A stretch of 64,000 bases of DNA. Source: Mucilaginibacter sp. L3T2-6. GTDB taxonomy: Bacteria > Bacteroidota > Bacteroidia > Sphingobacteriales > Sphingobacteriaceae. Positions 1 through 8,935 of the stretch are shown piece after piece. The translations under genes and the position numbers were made by a program. How positions within the stretch are numbered: the first letter of the stretch is position 1; each line of letters begins with the position of its first letter. The DNA is taken from positions 124,001 to 188,000 of the forward strand of contig NZ_JAUMKC010000009.1 of NCBI RefSeq assembly GCF_030519355.1, written 5' to 3'. The notes under the pieces are model-generated. The model made no database searches. It had not been told where the DNA came from and saw nothing but the letters and a program-made list of their open reading frames with translations.

Positions 1-334
1 GTTCAACCGAATAAACTTTACCGCCCTGCGTGCTCAGTTTTACACGGATGTCTTTATTTTCAAGTGTAACAAATTTCTGCGTGCCGATGGTTGCTGCACC
101 AAAAGGGCTTTTCAAAACTGCCGAGTCAACAGGCTTATTAGCAGTTTTAGCACCAGAAGTGTCGGCTTTGGCGGCAGTTACAGCAGGTGATTTTATCTGG
201 CCTCTTTTTACAGAGTCGGCATGGGCTTGTATTTTTTCTTTTTTAAGGTCAGCCTCACTTGGCTTCATAAAAAAGAATGAAGCTCCCATTATCACCATGA
301 TCAGGAATAATCCTGTGAATGTATTCTTATCCAT
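1..334 (-). CDS. yidC: YidC membrane protein insertase, N-terminal fragment
   Basis: The reading frame begins at the ATG complementary to 332-334 and runs off the left edge of the window, so only about the first 111 residues are seen. They start MDKNTFTGLFLI, a hydrophobic signal anchor followed by FFFMKPSEADLKK, then a Thr/Ala-rich linker and the start of the periplasmic beta domain (LENKDIRVKLSTQGGKVYSVE). This order is typical of Bacteroidota YidC, which inserts proteins into the inner membrane. It lies 21 bp downstream of pyrG on the same strand, an arrangement I recall from other Bacteroidota. Identification rests on the N terminus alone. Confidence 0.85.
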   Translation of the reverse strand, partial: MDKNTFTGLFLIMVIMGASFFFMKPSEADLKKEKIQAHADSVKRGQIKSPAVTAAKADTSGAKTANKPVDSAVLKSPFGAATIGTQKFVTLENKDIRVKLSTQGGKVYSVE

Positions 335-355
335 TTCTAAGTATCGTACAAATAA

Positions 356-1966
356 TTATTGCTTACGGGCATAGGCCATCGAAGCGGCGACAAAGTTAAT
401 AAAAAGTGGGTGCGGATTAGCAACTGTTGATTTTAATTCAGGATGGAACTGCGCGCCGATAAAAAACGGATGGTTTCTTAGCTCAACTACCTCAACCAGA
501 TTATTTTCAGGGTTGAAGCCGGTTGGCAGCAGTCCTGCATTTTCGTAGTCCTTCAAATAATCGTTATTAAACTCATAGCGATGCCTGTGGCGCTCACTGA
601 TGTGCGTTTTGCCATAAAATTTTTCGGCCTTGCTGCCTTTCTTTAAATCGCATGCATAAGCGCCCAAACGCATGGTGCCGCCCTTGTTTACTACCTTTTT
701 TTGTTCCTCCATCATGCTGATCACAGGGTGGACGGTATCAGGGTTCATTTCGGTACTGCTGGCGCCTGAAAGGTTCAGTACATTTCGCGCAAATTCAACT
801 ACGGCACATTGCATTCCAAGGCAAATACCAAAGAAAGGAATGTTGTTTTCCCGTACATAGCGTATGGCTTCAATCTTTCCTTCAAAACCGCGTTCGCCAA
901 AGCCGGGGGCAACCAGCACGCCGTGCAGACCCTTCAGTTTTTCAACGGCATTACCCGGAGTAAGTGTTTCCGAAGGAATATATACGACCTTCACCTTCGC
1001 TTCATTTTTAGCGCCGGCATGAATAAACGCCTCTGCTATAGATTTATAGGCGTCAGGCAATTCCACATATTTACCTACCAGGCCAATTCGCACTTCGAAG
1101 GTCGGGTTTTTCAGCCTGCCTAAAAAGTCTTTCCAATGTTCCAGGTTTGGCTCATTTTTATGCGGAAGCTTTAGCTTGGCCAAAACGGTTTTATCCAGCT
1201 GTTCCTTCAGCATCAGCAATGGCACGTCGTAAATGGTTGAAGCATCAATCGACTCTACAACAGCATTCACGTTTACGTTACAGAACAAGGCTATTTTCTT
1301 GCGCAGATCGGTATTTAAATGATGTTCGGTACGGCACACCAGGATGTCTGGCTGTATACCGTACTCCAAAAGCATTTTTACTGAGTGCTGTGTTGGTTTG
1401 GTCTTTAACTCGCCGGCAGCCGCAAGGAATGGAATAAGTGTTAGATGTATCACCAGCGAGTTACCAGAACCCACTTCCCACCTGAACTGGCGCACAGCCT
1501 CGATATATGGAAGCGACTCAATGTCGCCCACAGTACCGCCTAATTCGGTTATAACGATATCAAAATCGCCGCTTTCACCCAATATCCGGATGTTGCGTTT
1601 AATCTCATCAGTAATGTGTGGTACAACCTGTACAGTTTTGCCAAGGAACTTGCCCTCGCGCTCAGCATTGATCACATTTTGGTAGATACGGCCGGTGGTA
1701 ATGTTATTTGCTTTGGAGGTAGGGGTATTCAGGAAGCGCTCGTAGTGGCCAAGGTCCAGGTCGGTTTCGGCGCCATCTTCGGTAACATAACATTCGCCGT
1801 GTTCATAAGGGTTCAGTGTTCCCGGGTCGATGTTAATATAGGGATCGAATTTTTGGATGGTGACGCGATAACCGCGCGATTGAAGGAGTTTAGCTAGTGA
1901 GGCAGAGATAATACCCTTGCCCAATGACGATGTAACGCCGCCCGTAACAAATATGTATTTAGTCAT
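356..1966 (-). CDS. pyrG: CTP synthase
   Basis: This 536-residue protein makes CTP from UTP, ATP and glutamine in pyrimidine synthesis. The N-terminal synthetase domain opens with [14 protein letters not shown] (residues 6-19), carrying the P-loop lysine. The C-terminal class I glutamine amidotransferase domain has its nucleophile in FFGICLGMQ (Cys382) and the partner residues in QFHPE (His508, Glu510), so the catalytic triad is complete. Length is normal for the family. yidC follows on the same strand after 21 bp. The 185 bp between this gene and kdsB hold only low-complexity DNA. Confidence 0.98.
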   Translation of the reverse strand: MTKYIFVTGGVTSSLGKGIISASLAKLLQSRGYRVTIQKFDPYINIDPGTLNPYEHGECYVTEDGAETDLDLGHYERFLNTPTSKANNITTGRIYQNVINAEREGKFLGKTVQVVPHITDEIKRNIRILGESGDFDIVITELGGTVGDIESLPYIEAVRQFRWEVGSGNSLVIHLTLIPFLAAAGELKTKPTQHSVKMLLEYGIQPDILVCRTEHHLNTDLRKKIALFCNVNVNAVVESIDASTIYDVPLLMLKEQLDKTVLAKLKLPHKNEPNLEHWKDFLGRLKNPTFEVRIGLVGKYVELPDAYKSIAEAFIHAGAKNEAKVKVVYIPSETLTPGNAVEKLKGLHGVLVAPGFGERGFEGKIEAIRYVRENNIPFFGICLGMQCAVVEFARNVLNLSGASSTEMNPDTVHPVISMMEEQKKVVNKGGTMRLGAYACDLKKGSKAEKFYGKTHISERHRHRYEFNNDYLKDYENAGLLPTGFNPENNLVEVVELRNHPFFIGAQFHPELKSTVANPHPLFINFVAASMAYARKQ

Positions 1967-2151
1967 GTTTTTTTTTGTTTGACCGGTGTTTTATACCGGA
2001 TCAAATTCTTTGTGTACGGGATACAAAAGTAAGAAAATTTTTTGGGGTTGAGGGGGAGATTTGAAAATTTGACGATTAGAGAATTTGCCGATGCGGAAGA
2101 ACTGGAAATCAGGAAGGATAAGCTTCAGATTCTTAATTATAACCGATTTGA

Positions 2152-2892
2152 TCATTCCGAAATCTGCGAAATCACCTTTTCCAAATCCTCCGGTGTATCT
2201 ATCGCATGCGTCTCTAATTCCGTTTCAGCAACTGTTATACGATAACCGTTCTCTATCCAGCGTAATTGCTCCAGGCTTTCGGCTTTTTCTAGTGATGATA
2301 TGGGGAGGGTGGTTATCTGCTGCAAAATGTCTGCGCGATAACCGTAAATGCCAATGTGTTTAAAATAAGTAAAGCAACTAAGCCAATCTTTCTGCTCCTG
2401 TCCACGGATATGCGGCAGGGGAGATCGTGAAAAATAAATGGCTTCGGATAGCTTATTGATTACCACCTTTGGCGAGTTAACATTAAACAACTCCTGCTCA
2501 GTTGCAACGCGCTTAATTAAAGTAGCAATTTCCGTATCAGGATTGTTAAAACACGCCGCCAGCTTGCTGATCTGCTCCGGGTCGATAAACGGTTCATCAC
2601 CCTGAATATTGATGATGACGTTATATTGCGGATGCTGCCGGGCCACTTCTGCACAACGGTCAGTGCCGCTTTGGTGGTCGGGCAAGGTCATTATCGCATT
2701 TCCTCCGAAACCCACCACATGGTCGTAAATGCGGGTATCGTCTGTGGCGACAATAACTTCGGTTAAATGAACGCATTTTTTTGCCTGCGCATAAACCCGT
2801 TGTATCATACTTTTCCCGGCAATGTCAACCAGTGGCTTACCGGGGAAGCGGGTAGAAGCGTAACGGGCGGGGATGATGCCGAGGACTTGCAT
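2152..2892 (-). CDS. kdsB: 3-deoxy-manno-octulosonate cytidylyltransferase
   Basis: KdsB activates Kdo by forming CMP-Kdo for lipopolysaccharide inner-core assembly. The 246-residue protein begins VLGIIPARYASTRFPGKPL, the CTP-binding signature, and contains IQGDEPFIDPEQ (about residues 96-107), the conserved sugar/metal-binding segment. Its presence indicates an LPS-bearing outer membrane. It is transcribed in the same direction as the upstream deoxynucleoside kinase, but the two are separated by an inverted-repeat element, so they may not share a transcript. Confidence 0.97.
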   Translation of the reverse strand: MQVLGIIPARYASTRFPGKPLVDIAGKSMIQRVYAQAKKCVHLTEVIVATDDTRIYDHVVGFGGNAIMTLPDHQSGTDRCAEVARQHPQYNVIINIQGDEPFIDPEQISKLAACFNNPDTEIATLIKRVATEQELFNVNSPKVVINKLSEAIYFSRSPLPHIRGQEQKDWLSCFTYFKHIGIYGYRADILQQITTLPISSLEKAESLEQLRWIENGYRITVAETELETHAIDTPEDLEKVISQISE

Positions 2893-2902
2893 AAGTATTA
2901 TA

Positions 2903-3000
2903 GTTGTATGAGTTGTAGTGGTTGAAAAGGTTGTATAAATTTAAGGAAGCCATATGCGATTATCTGTCTAATTACCTACAACACTTACAACCTTTTCAAC
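2903..3000. repeat. Intergenic inverted repeat with 9-bp internal period
   Basis: The left arm has GTTG starting at 2903, 2912, 2921 and 2930, an exact 9-bp period. The right arm is three 9-bp units on the other strand (2974-2982, 2983-2991, 2992-3000, each ending in CAAC). The cores 2921-2935 (GTTGAAAAGGTTGTA) and 2986-3000 are perfect 15-bp complements 50 bp apart. It fills nearly the whole spacer between kdsB and the kinase gene. It could fold as a hairpin in RNA but has no T tract. Confidence 0.8.
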
Positions 3001-3004
3001 AGCG

Positions 3005-3619
3005 CTAAAACAACCCGTGTATATCCCTTTCAATCATCTGCACGATGGTCGCCAGGTCTTCGGTGTTATTGGCAAAATCAATGTTATCTTTATCGATTAC
3101 CAACAGCTTTCCTAAACGATATCCTTTAATCCACTTGTCGTATTTCTCGTTCAGTTTGGATAAATAATCCAGCCTGATGCCGCTTTCATATTCACGGCCC
3201 CGGCGCTGAATATTATTTACCAATGTGGGTACCGATGCTTTTAAATAGATCAGCAAATCGGGCGCTTTGATAAACTCGGTAATGTTTTCAAATATGGCGG
3301 TATAGTTTTCGTAATCGCGGGTAGTCATCAGCCCCATATCATGCAGGTTCTCTGCAAAAATGTGAGCATCCTCGTATATGGTACGGTCTTGTATAATGTT
3401 TCTGCCGCTTTTCTGTATGTCTATGATCTGTCGGTAGCGGGTATTCAAAAAATATATCTGCAGGTTAAAGCTCCAGCGCTTCATATCGCTGTAAAAATCC
3501 TCCAGGTAGGGGTTGTTATCAACAGCCTCATACAGCGGATCCCAGCCGTAATTTTTTGCCAGCAATTCGGTAAGGGTGGTTTTACCGGCGCCTATGTTTC
3601 CTACAATAGCAATATGCAT
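3005..3619 (-). CDS. Deoxynucleoside kinase (deoxyadenosine/deoxyguanosine kinase family)
   Basis: A 204-residue P-loop kinase beginning MHIAIVGNIGAGKTTL, with the Walker A lysine in GNIGAGKTT (residues 7-15). It contains IQDRTIYED (about 76-84), the DRS/DRT-type motif of the dNK/Dck family, and an arginine-rich lid (NIQRRGREYE). The family phosphorylates deoxynucleosides in the salvage pathway; which base this enzyme prefers cannot be read from the sequence. It is flanked on both sides by periodic inverted-repeat elements. Confidence 0.88.
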   Translation of the reverse strand: MHIAIVGNIGAGKTTLTELLAKNYGWDPLYEAVDNNPYLEDFYSDMKRWSFNLQIYFLNTRYRQIIDIQKSGRNIIQDRTIYEDAHIFAENLHDMGLMTTRDYENYTAIFENITEFIKAPDLLIYLKASVPTLVNNIQRRGREYESGIRLDYLSKLNEKYDKWIKGYRLGKLLVIDKDNIDFANNTEDLATIVQMIERDIHGLF

Positions 3620-3629
3620 ATTCTGTTTA

Positions 3630-3763
3630 GTTCGTTGTTAATAGTTCAAGGTTAGTTCATAGTTTATGGAAGATCGTTCATAGTCAAATCTGCATATACC
3701 ACTTGTCTAAAAATGAAGTCACGCCTAATATACACCATGAACCATGAACTATCAACGATGAAC
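3630..3763. repeat. Intergenic inverted repeat with 7-bp internal period
   Basis: The right arm on the minus strand is four exact 7-bp units: GTTCATC, GTTGATA, GTTCATG, GTTCATG (plus coordinates 3736-3763). The left arm reads GTTCGTT, GTTAATA, GTTCAAG (3630-3650), a 4-bp interruption, then GTTCATA, GTTTATG (3655-3668). The arms are imperfect complements around a spacer of about 67 bp. The element occupies the spacer between the kinase gene and trpS. Confidence 0.8.
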
Positions 3764-3764
3764 A

Positions 3765-4760
3765 CTAAAAATTTCGGAAGCCGATAATTTCCCTTACGTC
3801 CCTGATCGTTTTTTGGGCGCTTTCGCGTGCCTTTATGGCGCCGTGACGGGCAACCTGGCGCAGGTAAGCAGCATCATTCGAGATATCGTTTATCTTTTCT
3901 CGTATCGGCGCAGTTGCTATCGTAATATCTTCTGCAAGCTGCTTTTTTAAATCGCCGTACCGGATCTGGCAGGTATTATAAAGGTTGTCAAAATGCTCGT
4001 AGGTATCGGCTGAGGATACTACTTTCATAATATCGAAAAGATTCTGAATTTCAACCGGTTTTTCTGAGTTTTCTTCTGTCGGGCCACTATCGGTAACAGC
4101 CTTCATCACCTTTTTACGGATAACTTCCGGCGAATCCGACAAGAAGATCGCATTTCCTTCTCCTTCAGATTTGCCCATTTTCCCTTTTCCGTCAAGCCCC
4201 GGTATTTTAACCAGGTTTTCGCTGAAGTTGAAGGCGTAAGGTTCAGGGAAATATTCGTTATTGTAAAGCCTGTTGAAGCGATTGGCAAAGGTGCGCGCCA
4301 TTTCCAGGTGTTGTTCCTGATCTTTACCAACAGGTACTTTTGTTGCGCGGTGCAGTATAATATCAGCGGCCATTAAAACCGGGTAAGTTAATAAACCGGC
4401 GTTAACGTTATCTGGATTGGCCCTTACCTTATCTTTAAATGAAGTTGCGCGTTCAAGTTCGCCCAGATAGGCGTTCATATTCAGGAACAGGTAAAGTTCA
4501 GCGGTCTCGGGCACATCCGACTGTAAATATATAGTAGCTCTTTCCGGATCGATGCCTGCAGCCAGGTACTCTACCAAAACCTGTCTTACATTTCCATGCA
4601 AGTCGGCAGGGGTAGGGTGGGTAGTTAATGAATGAAGATCGGCGATGAAAAAATAGCAGTTATATTGATGCTGCATTTTTACAAAATTTTGTATCGCGCC
4701 GTAGTAATTTCCTAAGTGCAGGTTCCCGGTTGAACGGATGCCACTAACAACAGTTTCCAT
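3765..4760 (-). CDS. trpS: Tryptophanyl-tRNA synthetase
   Basis: This class I synthetase charges tRNA-Trp. The 331-residue protein has the HIGH-type motif in GNLHLGNYYG (residues 12-21) and the KMSKS-type loop as KMGKS (194-198), with Gly in place of the usual first Ser. The segment AADIILHRATKVPVGKDQEQHLE (131-153) is the typical bacterial TrpRS ATP/Trp pocket; length is normal. The start codon is only 37 bp from the divergent acyltransferase start, so the two promoters must overlap. A TACTTTCG element on the minus strand (4765-4772) is a plausible -7 box for trpS. Confidence 0.98.
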   Translation of the reverse strand: METVVSGIRSTGNLHLGNYYGAIQNFVKMQHQYNCYFFIADLHSLTTHPTPADLHGNVRQVLVEYLAAGIDPERATIYLQSDVPETAELYLFLNMNAYLGELERATSFKDKVRANPDNVNAGLLTYPVLMAADIILHRATKVPVGKDQEQHLEMARTFANRFNRLYNNEYFPEPYAFNFSENLVKIPGLDGKGKMGKSEGEGNAIFLSDSPEVIRKKVMKAVTDSGPTEENSEKPVEIQNLFDIMKVVSSADTYEHFDNLYNTCQIRYGDLKKQLAEDITIATAPIREKINDISNDAAYLRQVARHGAIKARESAQKTIRDVREIIGFRNF

Positions 4761-4783
4761 GGTGCGAAAGTAAGTAAATTTTA

Positions 4784-4791
4784 TATTTTTG
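4784..4791 (+). promoter_or_regulatory. TAnnTTTG -7 element upstream of first acyltransferase
   Basis: TATTTTTG matches the Bacteroidota -7 consensus TAnnTTTG exactly and ends 6 bp before the ATG at 4798. Transcription would begin at or beside the start codon, giving an essentially leaderless mRNA. No clear -33 TTG is seen at the expected distance, so confidence is moderate. Confidence 0.5.
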
Positions 4792-4797
4792 GTGGCG

Positions 4798-5568
4798 ATG
4801 AAATTAATCTTGAAGAAGGCGCACGTTTATCTTTACGTGTTCAGCGTTGCCTTATGTTACTTTGCGCTCTGGCCTGCATTCTGGTATTTTTCACGCAAGC
4901 CATCAGGTTACCGCAAGCTTAATGCTTTAAGGCGCGCATGGGGCTTCATAAGTTCAGGCGCTGTCGGGTTTATTTATAAATTCGACCACGAGGAGCCGAT
5001 AGATTGGAGCCGGCCATATATAGTTTGTCCGAACCATACATCGAACCTCGACATCACGGCGATGTGTGTGCTGGTTAACGCTAACTGCAGCTTTATGGGT
5101 AAGGAAGAGTTGAAAGATGGCCTGGTAACTGGCTTGTTTTTCAGGACGGTTGATATACCTGTAAACCGCGATAGCAAAATGTCATCTTACAGGGCGTTTA
5201 AAAAAGCGTCCGAGAGATTAAAAGAGGGAGTTACGCTGATCATTTTCCCCGAGGGAAAAATCAGTGATGATTATCCGCCCACACTGCACGAATTTAAGAA
5301 TGGCCCATTCAGATTAGCCATCGAACATAAAATACCGGTCATCCCGGTATCATCTGCTAACACATGGAAACATCTGTGGGACGATGGCACTAAGTATGGC
5401 ACCAGGCCCGGCGTCTGCAAATTTCGGGTACATAAACCGATAGAAACGGCAAATTTGACAGTCGGCGACGCGGACTTACTGAAGGACAAGGTTTATGAAA
5501 TAATCAGCAGCGAATTAAACCGTCCTGCAAAGCGAAAGACCGTAAGCGTTACGGCCAAAGCAACTTAA
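4798..5568 (+). CDS. Lysophospholipid acyltransferase, PlsC-like (copy 1)
   Basis: A 256-residue membrane-associated acyltransferase that probably adds the second acyl chain to 1-acyl-glycerol-3-phosphate in phospholipid synthesis. It has an N-terminal hydrophobic segment (about 10-31), the catalytic NHTSNLD motif (H80 to D85, HX4D) and the phosphate-binding motif FPEGK (150-154). I use the ATG at 4798 rather than the in-frame TTG at 4789, because TTG overlaps the -7 element and the protein then begins MKLILKKAH. A close paralogue follows 36 bp downstream, so this is a tandem duplication. Confidence 0.88.
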   Translation: MKLILKKAHVYLYVFSVALCYFALWPAFWYFSRKPSGYRKLNALRRAWGFISSGAVGFIYKFDHEEPIDWSRPYIVCPNHTSNLDITAMCVLVNANCSFMGKEELKDGLVTGLFFRTVDIPVNRDSKMSSYRAFKKASERLKEGVTLIIFPEGKISDDYPPTLHEFKNGPFRLAIEHKIPVIPVSSANTWKHLWDDGTKYGTRPGVCKFRVHKPIETANLTVGDADLLKDKVYEIISSELNRPAKRKTVSVTAKAT

Positions 5569-5590
5569 CTCAACTCAATCAACTTTTTTA

Positions 5591-5598
5591 TAAATTTG
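5591..5598 (+). promoter_or_regulatory. TAnnTTTG -7 element upstream of second acyltransferase
   Basis: TAAATTTG matches the -7 consensus and ends 6 bp before the ATG at 5605, the same spacing as at the first paralogue. The 17 bp before the two start codons match at 13 positions, suggesting the promoter was duplicated with the gene. Confidence 0.45.
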
Positions 5599-5604
5599 GC
5601 GCCG

Positions 5605-6336
5605 ATGATACGCGCTTTAAGGAAATTTCACACGCATTTTTACCGGATCAGTGTCGCCCTGTTTTTTGTACTGGTTAAGCCCATTCTGTATTTTCTATCC
5701 TTAAAACAATCGCGGTATAAGTACATCAATGGCTTCAGGCGCTTCATTATCTTTTGCAGCACTACCATTTCCGGAATATTTTTTAACATCGATTACGAGG
5801 CGCCTGTAGACTGGAAACGCACTTATATTATCGTAGGTAATCATACCTCCAATCTTGACATATCAGCTATTAATCTTGCGGCAAAGAACAACCATTGTTT
5901 TATAGGTAAAGAAGAATTGTTAAGCAATTTCGTGTTAGGTTATTTCTTCAGAACAATCGATATCACCGTTAATCGCGACAGTAAAATATCTTCTTTTAAA
6001 GCTTTTAAAACAGCCGGCGAAAGATTGAAGAATGGCGTAAGTGTGGTTATCTTCCCTGAAGCGACCATTCCCAAGGACTATCCGCCCGAGATGATCCCTT
6101 TTAAAAACGGGGCATTTCGCCTGGCTATCGACCTCAAAATACCTATATTGCCCATAACATCGATGAATACCTGGAAAGTTTTGTGGGATACCGGCAGCCA
6201 GTTAGGCAGCAGGCCGGGTATTTGTGATATATTTGTACACAAACCTGTGGAGACAGCGCACCTGACATTGGAAGATGCCGAAGAACTGGAACAGCAAGTA
6301 CACCATTTAATTAAACATAAATTGGAATCGGCATGA
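5605..6336 (+). CDS. Lysophospholipid acyltransferase, PlsC-like (copy 2)
   Basis: A 243-residue paralogue of the preceding gene with the same layout: hydrophobic N terminus (about 14-33), NHTSNLD (79-85) and a FPE motif. Here the motif is FPEAT (150-154), not FPEGK, replacing the conserved glycine. Much of the protein aligns closely with copy 1 (for example VNRDSK.SS..AFK.A.ERLK.GV). It may have a different acyl or head-group preference, which is inference. The true start is taken at 5605 (MIRALRKF), not the in-frame TTG at 5596. Its stop overlaps the gatC start (ATGA), implying coupled translation. Confidence 0.86.
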   Translation: MIRALRKFHTHFYRISVALFFVLVKPILYFLSLKQSRYKYINGFRRFIIFCSTTISGIFFNIDYEAPVDWKRTYIIVGNHTSNLDISAINLAAKNNHCFIGKEELLSNFVLGYFFRTIDITVNRDSKISSFKAFKTAGERLKNGVSVVIFPEATIPKDYPPEMIPFKNGAFRLAIDLKIPILPITSMNTWKVLWDTGSQLGSRPGICDIFVHKPVETAHLTLEDAEELEQQVHHLIKHKLESA

Positions 6337-6623
6337 CTATAGACAAAGAAACAGTTGATAAAATAGCGCACCTCGCCCGCCTTGAACTAACCTCCGAAGA
6401 AACGGACGATATGATGAAGGATATGAGCAAGATTCTTGACTTTATGGCCAAACTGAACGAAATAGATACCTCGGGCGTTGAGCCGCTGGTTTACATGACC
6501 GACGAAGTAAACGTGCTTCGCGAGGATGTTGTGAAACAAGAAATAACGCACCAGGAAGCCCTGCAAAATGCGCCTAAGCATGATGATGATTATTTCCTGG
6601 TTGCCAAAGTGATAGAGAAATAA
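6333..6623 (+). CDS. gatC: Asp-tRNA(Asn)/Glu-tRNA(Gln) amidotransferase subunit C
   Basis: The 96-residue subunit C stabilises the GatCAB complex, which amidates mischarged Glu-tRNA(Gln) or Asp-tRNA(Asn). The sequence [19 protein letters not shown] and the C-terminal LREDVV segment are characteristic. The ATGA overlap with the upstream acyltransferase indicates co-translation. gatA and gatB are not in this window. Confidence 0.95.
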   Translation: MTIDKETVDKIAHLARLELTSEETDDMMKDMSKILDFMAKLNEIDTSGVEPLVYMTDEVNVLREDVVKQEITHQEALQNAPKHDDDYFLVAKVIEK

Positions 6624-6733
6624 GGATCAGTCCGGGGGATTTGAAGCAAAACTCACCATACAGTTTCTTTGTTTACTTTTACGACTTCTTGTGTAACAAA
6701 CCTACCACTTCGCAGTCAAACGACAAAAAACAC

Positions 6734-7459
6734 ATGCAACCACTCATTACCCTTAAAGATATCGGACGGAAATATGTTATCGGCACTGAAATAATTCATG
6801 CGCTTAAATCTGTTTCGTTAACTATCAACAAGGGGGAGTTTGTGGCATTGATGGGGCCGTCAGGCTCGGGTAAATCCACCCTGATGAATATTTTGGGTTG
6901 TTTGGATACCCCGACTAAAGGGGAGTATATACTGAATGGCATTAATGTTAGCCACATGACCGACAACCAGCTGGCCGAAGTAAGGAATGAGGAAATCGGG
7001 TTCGTATTCCAGACCTTTAACTTATTGCCGCGTAATACTGCACTGGATAACGTGGCCCTTCCTTTGGTTTATGCGGGTGTTAGTAAGGAGAAACGCCTCG
7101 AACGTGCGAAAACCAGTTTAGAGAATGTCGGGCTTGGCCATCGTGTAGACCATAAGCCCAACGAGCTTTCGGGCGGCCAACGCCAGCGTGTTGCAGTGGC
7201 CCGGGCGCTGATCAATAATCCCTCAATTATCCTTGCCGACGAACCTACCGGTAACCTCGACACCAAAACATCGATTGAGATTATGGGCCTGTTAGAGGAC
7301 ATCCACAAAAAAGGCAATACCATTATCCTGGTGACGCACGAAGAAGACATCGCCATGCACGCACACCGCATCGTACGTATGCGCGACGGTTTGGTAGAAA
7401 ACGACTACGCGAATACCAATATTATTACTGTCGACAGAAGTAAGGCAACGGCTGAGTAA
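6734..7459 (+). CDS. ABC transporter ATP-binding protein, MacB/LolD type
   Basis: A 241-residue ATPase that powers a FtsX/MacB-type permease. It has Walker [10 protein letters not shown], signature [15 protein letters not shown], Walker [14 protein letters not shown] and the switch histidine in VTHEED, all intact. The predicted start is the ATG at 6734 ([11 protein letters not shown]); an in-frame TTG at 6641 would add 31 residues unlike the family. No permease is adjacent. The only candidate in the window is the MacB-like permease at 13556, about 6 kb away, and pairing them is speculative. Confidence 0.93.
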   Translation: MQPLITLKDIGRKYVIGTEIIHALKSVSLTINKGEFVALMGPSGSGKSTLMNILGCLDTPTKGEYILNGINVSHMTDNQLAEVRNEEIGFVFQTFNLLPRNTALDNVALPLVYAGVSKEKRLERAKTSLENVGLGHRVDHKPNELSGGQRQRVAVARALINNPSIILADEPTGNLDTKTSIEIMGLLEDIHKKGNTIILVTHEEDIAMHAHRIVRMRDGLVENDYANTNIITVDRSKATAE

Positions 7460-7487
7460 AGGAGTTTGTCTGGGGTTAATCAGATAA

Positions 7488-8111
7488 TCAGCAATTTGAG
7501 CATGTCCGCGTGATAAACTCCGCCAGGTGGATAGCTTTTTCGGGTGATAGTGGATCGTGATTTCCTGCAATAAGCGAGTGTTCTACTATCTCAATTAAAA
7601 AATTATCGCCCCTTGTATCCATTACAGCATTGCGGAAGCTGCGGTTAATACCTTTTTGGGCTTTGTCATAATCGTTTACTAAAACATAAAAGGTATCACT
7701 AAACGGTTTATCTTCCGGAAAATCCAGCTCAACCGGATGAACTAGCTCAATGATTTTATCGCTTAGCGTCTCGCGTCGTATTAAAACACGGCCGAAATCT
7801 TGTTTCAAATAAGCTAATGCCCAAATATGATATTCAAGACCAGCGGATAACTGTATTGATTTGCCATAACTTCTTCGTTCCCTTTCAACAAAAAGAATAT
7901 AGCAGTCGTTATTGTTATCTTGTTTTATAACAAATGACTCACGTACGTTAACGCTCAGGCTGCCGTTAAATACCTCAAACTGCTCCAGGTGAAAATCAAT
8001 CTGTCCTGTAAACTCAACCGGGAATCTCGATTTTAAGGCTGTGTAAACCCCATTAAACGTGTCTAAATCTGCACTGCAAAGGCCGGTGGTATCAAAGGGG
8101 TAGTCAGTCAT
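7488..8111 (-). CDS. Hypothetical protein, unrecognised
   Basis: A 207-residue soluble protein with no signal peptide or membrane segment. I do not recognise the family. It is rich in acidic and aromatic residues and ends in HLAEFITRTCSNC. The ATG at 8111 (MTDYPFDTTGL) is preferred over 8129. It is transcribed alone, convergent with the ABC ATPase (28 bp between stops) and 53 bp downstream of the secreted protein gene on the same strand. The long open frame in an otherwise gene-dense region is the main support. Confidence 0.7.
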   Translation of the reverse strand: MTDYPFDTTGLCSADLDTFNGVYTALKSRFPVEFTGQIDFHLEQFEVFNGSLSVNVRESFVIKQDNNNDCYILFVERERRSYGKSIQLSAGLEYHIWALAYLKQDFGRVLIRRETLSDKIIELVHPVELDFPEDKPFSDTFYVLVNDYDKAQKGINRSFRNAVMDTRGDNFLIEIVEHSLIAGNHDPLSPEKAIHLAEFITRTCSNC

Positions 8112-8164
8112 TGCTTCCAATTGAATCAAAAATAATTAATGTGACCTAAAAACAGAAATTAAAG

Positions 8165-8932
8165 CTATTTCCACCATTTTGCATTCTCGGTTTCTTTTGC
8201 ATTTTGATAGGCCGGTGAATCATGTGTCAAAAGATCCCTAAGGGTTTGCCAGCCGTTTTTCAGATATTTTGTATTTGGCGAAAATTCTCCGGCGCCTATA
8301 TCCAGGTCGCCACTCTGGGGTATCCGGAAGTCGCCCCAGTTACAGGCTTTAGTGATGTGGCTGGTGTAAGATGTCCATTTACCGGTAAATTCGTTATTCG
8401 AAAATCCGTCAGCTTCAATTTCAAGGTTGTCATACTTAATGTTGTTGTTCCGATCGACATAAAAGTCGGTCTTAAATTCACCCGAAAATATTCCTGAATG
8501 CAGTTGTCGTCTGTCTTCCCTAAGTATATATCTTCCGGTTAGCCGGTACTCCCCTTTGATGCCGGCGTGGGTGTACTTACCGTCAACGCCCATTGCTATG
8601 CGTGGATATTGTTTGATGGAAATTATTTTGAGCTTACCATTAAATTTACACATCGTACCCTTTACCATTGATTTCCCATAAACATCAAAAGTTAATGGCA
8701 TTTCACCTTTCTTTACCGTGATAAATTTAATGCGCAGCCGCTGGTAATCACCTCCAATAAAACCATAAACAGAAGAGTTTTCCGTTTGGACAAATAATGG
8801 TGAAAAATCACTCTTCATTAGCGAAGCAATTGAAGGCGCAGGCTGCGATATATTATGCTTGAGAGGTATAGTTTGCGCAGTCACCAAAAAAGTCGTAAAA
8901 GTTAAGATATAGCCTAGGATGATTTTTTTCAT
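8165..8932 (-). CDS. Secreted hypothetical protein, partner of GH19 protein
   Basis: A 255-residue protein with a clear signal peptide (MKKIILGYILTFTTFLVTAQ, cleavage after AQ). The rest is soluble and beta-rich by appearance, with paired glycines and Tyr/Lys strands (YTHAGIKGEYRLTGRYIL). I cannot name the family. The start lies 3 bp after the stop of the chitinase-like gene, so the two are almost certainly co-transcribed and co-translated, suggesting a shared extracytoplasmic role in cell-wall or glycan handling. Confidence 0.75.
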   Translation of the reverse strand: MKKIILGYILTFTTFLVTAQTIPLKHNISQPAPSIASLMKSDFSPLFVQTENSSVYGFIGGDYQRLRIKFITVKKGEMPLTFDVYGKSMVKGTMCKFNGKLKIISIKQYPRIAMGVDGKYTHAGIKGEYRLTGRYILREDRRQLHSGIFSGEFKTDFYVDRNNNIKYDNLEIEADGFSNNEFTGKWTSYTSHITKACNWGDFRIPQSGDLDIGAGEFSPNTKYLKNGWQTLRDLLTHDSPAYQNAKETENAKWWK

Positions 8933-8935
8933 TTT

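Noticed and set aside
2042..2151. Possible periodic repeat near GATTTGAAAATTTGA upstream of pyrG
   Set aside because: The words repeat roughly, but no exact period and no opposing arm could be found.
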